This document shows positions 60,482 to 64,000 of a DNA stretch of 64,000 bases, in pieces. Below the pieces are notes generated by a model. It saw only the letters and a program-made list of their open reading frames with translations, ran no database searches and had not been told where the DNA came from. The stretch comes from Pseudomonas svalbardensis (GTDB taxonomy: Bacteria; Pseudomonadota; Gammaproteobacteria; Pseudomonadales; Pseudomonadaceae): positions 6,161,001 to 6,225,000 of the forward strand of contig NZ_CP125619.1 of assembly GCF_030053115.1 (NCBI RefSeq), given 5' to 3'. The stretch's first letter is position 1. Each line of letters begins with the position of its first letter. Made by a program: the position numbers and the translations under genes.

Positions 60482-61933
60482 ATGCTCGAAGTCATTAACG
60501 ACTTCCTCTCAGGGAAAGTACTGATCGTGCTCATTGTCGGGCTCGGTAGCTACTTCACGATCCGCTCGCGTTTCGTTCAATTGCGCCACTTTTTCCACAT
60601 GTTCGCGGTGTTCCGCGACAGCCTGAAAAGCAGCGCCGGTCAACTCAGTTCGTTCCAGGCATTGATGCTCAGCCTCGCCGGCCGCGTCGGTGCGGGCAAC
60701 ATCGCCGGTGTCGGCATCGCGGTAACTCTGGGTGGTCCGGGTGCGGTGTTCTGGATGTGGGTGACCGCGTTGGTCGGTATGTCCAGCAGCTTCTTCGAAT
60801 GCTCCCTCGGCCAGCTCTACAAGCGCTGCGATTCCGACGGCACGTACCGTGGCGGCCCGTCCTATTACATCCAGCACGGCCTGCAGAAACGCTGGCTGGG
60901 CATGATCATGGCGTTTCTGCTGCTGATCACCTTCGGCTTCGCCTTCAACGGTCTGCAATCCCACGCCGTGACCCACTCGCTGAAAAACGCTTTCGACCTC
61001 GACCCCACTTACACGGGCCTGGCCCTGGCGGTGTTGCTGGGTCTGGTGTTCATCGGTGGTATCAAGCGGATCGCCAAGGTCGCTGACCTGTTGGTGCCGG
61101 TGAAAACCCTGGTGTACATCGGCGTGACCATCTACGTGATCGTGCTGCAATTCGACCACGTTCCGGGCATGTTGATGACCATCGTCAAAAGCGCCTTTGG
61201 TCTCGACCAGGCCTTCGGCGGCCTGATCGGCAGTGCCATCGTCATGGGCGTGAAGCGTGGCGTGTTCGCCAACGAAGCGGGCCTGGGCAGTGCGCCAAAC
61301 GTGGCCGCTGTGGCCTCGGTCGAGCACCCGGTTTCGCAAGGTGTGGTTCAGGCGTTCAGCGTGTTCCTCGACACCTTTGTGATCTGCACCTGCACCGCGT
61401 TGCTGATCCTGCTCTCGGGCTTTTACACACCAGGCTTCGAAGGCGACGGCATTGCCCTGACCCAGAATTCGCTCGCCGCCGTCGTCGGTGACTGGGGCCG
61501 GAGTTTCATTTCCGTGGCCCTGTCGTTGTTCGTGTTCACCTCGATTCTCTACAACTACTACCTGGGCGAGAACAACCTGCGGTTCCTGATCGGTGAAAAC
61601 CGCAAGGCGCTGATCGGCTACCGCGCACTGGTACTGGTGTTGATCTACTGGGGTGCGATCGAGAACCTGGGTACGGTGTTCGCGTTCGCCGACATCACCA
61701 TGACCCTGCTGGCGTTCGTGAACCTGATCGCGCTGTTCCTGCTGTTCAAAGTCGGCATGCGCATCCTGCGTGACTACGATGACCAGCGCGCGGCCGGCAT
61801 CAAGACGCCCGTGTTCGATTCGAGCAAATTCCCGGATCTGGACCTGGACTTGAAAGCCTGGCCAGCCAATCCGCCAGCGGCCGCCACCAAGGCTGAAGCT
61901 GAGCCGCAAGGCGTACCCGCAGCGCAACGCTGA
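60482..61933 (+). CDS. Alanine/glycine:cation symporter family protein (AGCS)
   Basis: The 483-residue membrane protein has about ten hydrophobic helices and the AGCS signature blocks: FQALMLSLAGRVGAGNIAGVGIA, and KRGVFANEAGLGSAPN. It imports a small amino acid (alanine, glycine or a related one) with sodium. GAGGAATAATCC precedes the ATG. A polar tail of about 45 residues follows the last helix. Between aspA and an asparaginase gene, it could serve asparagine or aspartate use, but the substrate cannot be read from sequence. Confidence 0.92.
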   Translation: MLEVINDFLSGKVLIVLIVGLGSYFTIRSRFVQLRHFFHMFAVFRDSLKSSAGQLSSFQALMLSLAGRVGAGNIAGVGIAVTLGGPGAVFWMWVTALVGMSSSFFECSLGQLYKRCDSDGTYRGGPSYYIQHGLQKRWLGMIMAFLLLITFGFAFNGLQSHAVTHSLKNAFDLDPTYTGLALAVLLGLVFIGGIKRIAKVADLLVPVKTLVYIGVTIYVIVLQFDHVPGMLMTIVKSAFGLDQAFGGLIGSAIVMGVKRGVFANEAGLGSAPNVAAVASVEHPVSQGVVQAFSVFLDTFVICTCTALLILLSGFYTPGFEGDGIALTQNSLAAVVGDWGRSFISVALSLFVFTSILYNYYLGENNLRFLIGENRKALIGYRALVLVLIYWGAIENLGTVFAFADITMTLLAFVNLIALFLLFKVGMRILRDYDDQRAAGIKTPVFDSSKFPDLDLDLKAWPANPPAAATKAEAEPQGVPAAQR

Positions 61934-61953
61934 TCGGTTAAAGTGCGCAATCC

Positions 61954-62047
61954 CATGTGGGAGCGAGCCTGCTCGCGAAGAGGGAATGTCAGACGGCATT
62001 GATGTCGGCTGAAATACCGCTTTCGCGAGCAGACTCGCTCCCACAGG
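61954..62047. repeat. REP pair between the symporter and asparaginase genes
   Basis: Arms GTGGGAGCGAGCCTGCTCGC and GCGAGCAGACTCGCTCCCAC flank a 50-nt spacer. It lies 20 bp after the symporter stop. Confidence 0.9.
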
Positions 62048-62074
62048 GGAAGTCATTATTCTCGGAGAGTCTCC

Positions 62075-63079
62075 ATGAATTCCTCGACCTACCCTGCCGC
62101 CCAGCACGTCATGGTGCTCTACACCGGTGGCACCATCGGTATGCAAGCCAGCGCTCATGGCCTGGCCCCGGCGTCCGGTTTCGAAGCACGGATGCGCGAA
62201 TATCTGCACAGCCAGCCTGACCTTATCGTGCCGCAGTGGCGCTTTCGCGAGATGTCGCCGCTGATCGATAGCGCCAACATGAGCCCGGCTTACTGGCAGC
62301 AACTGCGTGAAGCGGTGGTTGATGCTGTCGATGTCCAGGGTTGCGACAGCGTGCTGATCCTGCATGGCACCGACACCCTCGCTTACAGCGCGGCGGCCAT
62401 GAGTTTTCAATTGCTCGGCCTGCATGCCCGCGTGGTGTTCACCGGTTCCATGCTGCCGGCCGGCGTAGCCGACAGCGATGCCTGGGAAAACCTCAGCGGC
62501 GCGCTGGTTGCTTTGGGTCACGGCCTTGCGCCGGGCGTTCATCTGTACTTCCACGGCGAACTGCTGGACCCGACCCGTTGCGCGAAGGTGCGCAGTTTCG
62601 GTCGCCATCCGTTCAAGCGTCTTGAGCGTCAGGGTGGCGGTGAGAGGGCTACTTCAATACCGGCATCGCTGACCTACAACCAGCCCAAGCAATTGGCGAA
62701 AGTCGCTGTGCTGCCGCTGTTCCCCGGCATCGGCGCCGAGATACTGGACAGCCTGCTCGACAGCGGCATTCAAGGCCTGGTGCTGGAGTGCTACGGCAGC
62801 GGTACCGGGCCGAGCGACACTCCAGAGTTTCTCGCCAGCCTGGAACGGGCGCGGGACAAGGGTGTTGTGGTTGTAGCCGTCACCCAATGCCATGAAGGTG
62901 GCGTCGAGCTGGATGTTTACGAGGCTGGCAGTCGTCTGCGTGGTGTCGGTGTGTTGTCCGGTGGTGGGATGACGCGGGAAGCGGTGTTCGGCAAGTTTCA
63001 CGCGTTGCTGGGTGCAAATCTGGATAACGCTGAAGTGCGTCGTCTTGTAGAGCTCGACCTGTGCGGCGAACTCAGCTGA
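62075..63079 (+). CDS. L-asparaginase
   Basis: The 334-residue protein has both catalytic threonine motifs of the asparaginase/glutaminase family: LYTGGTIGM near residue 15 and LHGTDTLAY near residue 98, and the conserved ECYGSGTGP loop. It turns asparagine to aspartate and ammonia. No signal peptide is seen, so it is the cytoplasmic (AnsA-like) type. With aspA and the symporter it gives a route from imported asparagine to fumarate. Confidence 0.92.
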   Translation: MNSSTYPAAQHVMVLYTGGTIGMQASAHGLAPASGFEARMREYLHSQPDLIVPQWRFREMSPLIDSANMSPAYWQQLREAVVDAVDVQGCDSVLILHGTDTLAYSAAAMSFQLLGLHARVVFTGSMLPAGVADSDAWENLSGALVALGHGLAPGVHLYFHGELLDPTRCAKVRSFGRHPFKRLERQGGGERATSIPASLTYNQPKQLAKVAVLPLFPGIGAEILDSLLDSGIQGLVLECYGSGTGPSDTPEFLASLERARDKGVVVVAVTQCHEGGVELDVYEAGSRLRGVGVLSGGGMTREAVFGKFHALLGANLDNAEVRRLVELDLCGELS

Positions 63080-63093
63080 CACCCTGCAATACC

Positions 63094-63186
63094 CTGTGGG
63101 AGCGAGCCTGCTCGCGATAGCGGTCGTCCATCCAACAATGATGCTGACTGACACACCGCCATCGCGAGCAGGCTCGCTCCCACAGG
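63094..63186. repeat. REP pair after the asparaginase gene
   Basis: CTGTGGGAGCGAGCCTGCTC and its inverse flank a 48-nt spacer. It ends 57 bp before the next gene. Confidence 0.92.
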
Positions 63187-63242
63187 ATCTCCATCAGGCA
63201 TACAACTTGCTGCGTTCCAGCATCCCAAGGCTGGAACACCCC

Positions 63243-64000
63243 ATGTTGCACTCCCACCTCACCACCCTCAACGCTGTCTCCCTGGTGCTCAACACCTTCA
63301 AGGCCGAGGGCTTGTCCAGCGAAGCGCTGCTGGCCGGCAGCGGCATCAGCGCGGCGGATCTGAGCCGGGCGGACACGCGCATCACCACCAATCAGGAGAT
63401 GCAGGTCTGCGCCAATGCCGTCGCGCTCAAGCGTGATATCGGCCTGGAACTGGGCCGGCGAATGCATGTTTCGTCCTACGGCATGCTCGGGTACGCCTTA
63501 CTCACCAGCGCCACTTTAGGTGACGCCTTGCGGCTGGCACTGCACTATCCGGCGCTATTAGGAACACTGTTCGAGTTGAGCCTGGAAGAGGATAACGAGC
63601 GCATCTGGCTCACCGCTGGCGACTATCGGGAAAACCCTGCGCTGGCGCCATTCAATGTCGAGTTTTGCCTGGTTTCGATGAAGGTCACTTGCGAAGACCT
63701 GCTCGGCCAACCGTTGCCGCTGCTTGGCGCCCGCTTCGAATACCCGGCACCGGACTATCAGGCACGCTACACCGAACGTTTCGATTGCCCCTTGCAGTTC
63801 GACGCTGCGTCCAACGCCTTTGCCTTCGACAAAGCCTGGCTGGAGCACCCCCTGCCGCTGGCCGACGCCATCACCCATCAGGCCATGGCCGAACGCTGCC
63901 GCAAACAGAACACCGAGTTCACGGGACGCCAGGTGTGGCTGGGACGAATCCGCCAGCTACTCAGCGCGCAGTTGAATGCGGCGCCCGGCCTCGAAGGTTT
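63243..64000 (+). CDS. AraC-family transcription regulator (partial)
   Basis: A frame begins with ATG at 63243 and is still open at the right edge after 252 codons. The visible part (MLHSHLTTLNAVSLVLNTFKAEG, then GLELGRRMHVSSYGMLGYALLTSATLGDALRLALHY) is the N-terminal domain found in the OruR/ArgR-like AraC branch (Arabinose-binding-2 type). The C-terminal DNA-binding helices are outside the window. GGCTGGAACACCCC precedes the start, so the ribosome site is weak. Confidence 0.82.
   Translation, partial: MLHSHLTTLNAVSLVLNTFKAEGLSSEALLAGSGISAADLSRADTRITTNQEMQVCANAVALKRDIGLELGRRMHVSSYGMLGYALLTSATLGDALRLALHYPALLGTLFELSLEEDNERIWLTAGDYRENPALAPFNVEFCLVSMKVTCEDLLGQPLPLLGARFEYPAPDYQARYTERFDCPLQFDAASNAFAFDKAWLEHPLPLADAITHQAMAERCRKQNTEFTGRQVWLGRIRQLLSAQLNAAPGLEG

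Noticed and set aside
60509..62608. A 699-codon minus-strand frame
   Set aside because: Antisense to the symporter and asparaginase genes and runs through a REP pair; no motif found.
1..64000. CRISPR arrays, prophage, complete insertion sequences, rRNA or tRNA genes
   Set aside because: None was seen on reading both strands. The repeats found are REP-type or short palindromes.

Overview
The window looks like chromosomal DNA of a Pseudomonas of the P. fluorescens group. The evidence is protein identity and gene order: rubredoxin genes, ubiCA, phoBR, a CNNM protein, a response regulator, phoU-pstBAC-pstS and an MFS gene lie in the same order as on other Pseudomonas chromosomes. The core has high GC, and the REP palindromes are of the GTGGGAGCGAGC class typical of the genus. 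No rRNA, tRNA, CRISPR array, complete insertion sequence or prophage is visible.

Positions 1-32,173 hold one complete type VI secretion (T6SS) locus, all on the minus strand and in the order of P. aeruginosa HSI-II: tssA-B-C-E, tssF-G, clpV, a sigma54 activator, a 46-residue lipoprotein, fha, tssJ-K-L-M, a PP2C phosphatase, a Ser/Thr kinase and vgrG. No hcp is present. Two effector regions are attached. Downstream of vgrG is a large M23-like/GH19-like effector with a putative immunity protein, followed by AT-rich small genes, a fragment of a DUF1911-type immunity gene and GGGACAGATTTATTT palindromes. Inside the operon, between tssE and tssF, are a PAAR adaptor, a putative cysteine-hydrolase effector and nine tiny overlapping genes. 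Most of these nine encode membrane proteins, and several are paralogues of each other, which suggests an expanded immunity array.

The T6SS locus is bracketed by two plus-strand cassettes (250-906 and 32,898-33,527). Each has a DUF6124 gene, an intrinsic terminator and a structured 5' leader with the same stem arrangement, including a pseudoknot whose second helix differs completely in sequence but keeps its pairing. I consider this the best candidate for an undescribed RNA element here.

Positions 33,500-50,700 are housekeeping: an HU protein, rubredoxin and its reductase, ubiCA, phoBR and the Pst phosphate transporter with PhoU. Pho boxes are visible before phoB, pstC and pstS. Positions 50,700-64,000 hold an MFS carrier, a thioesterase, a sugar-phosphate mutarotase, purEK (with a terminator in its leader), a small metzincin-like protein, and a group for Asn/Asp use: a LysR regulator, aspA, an AGCS amino-acid symporter preceded by a second possible structured RNA, and an asparaginase. 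An AraC regulator runs off the right edge.
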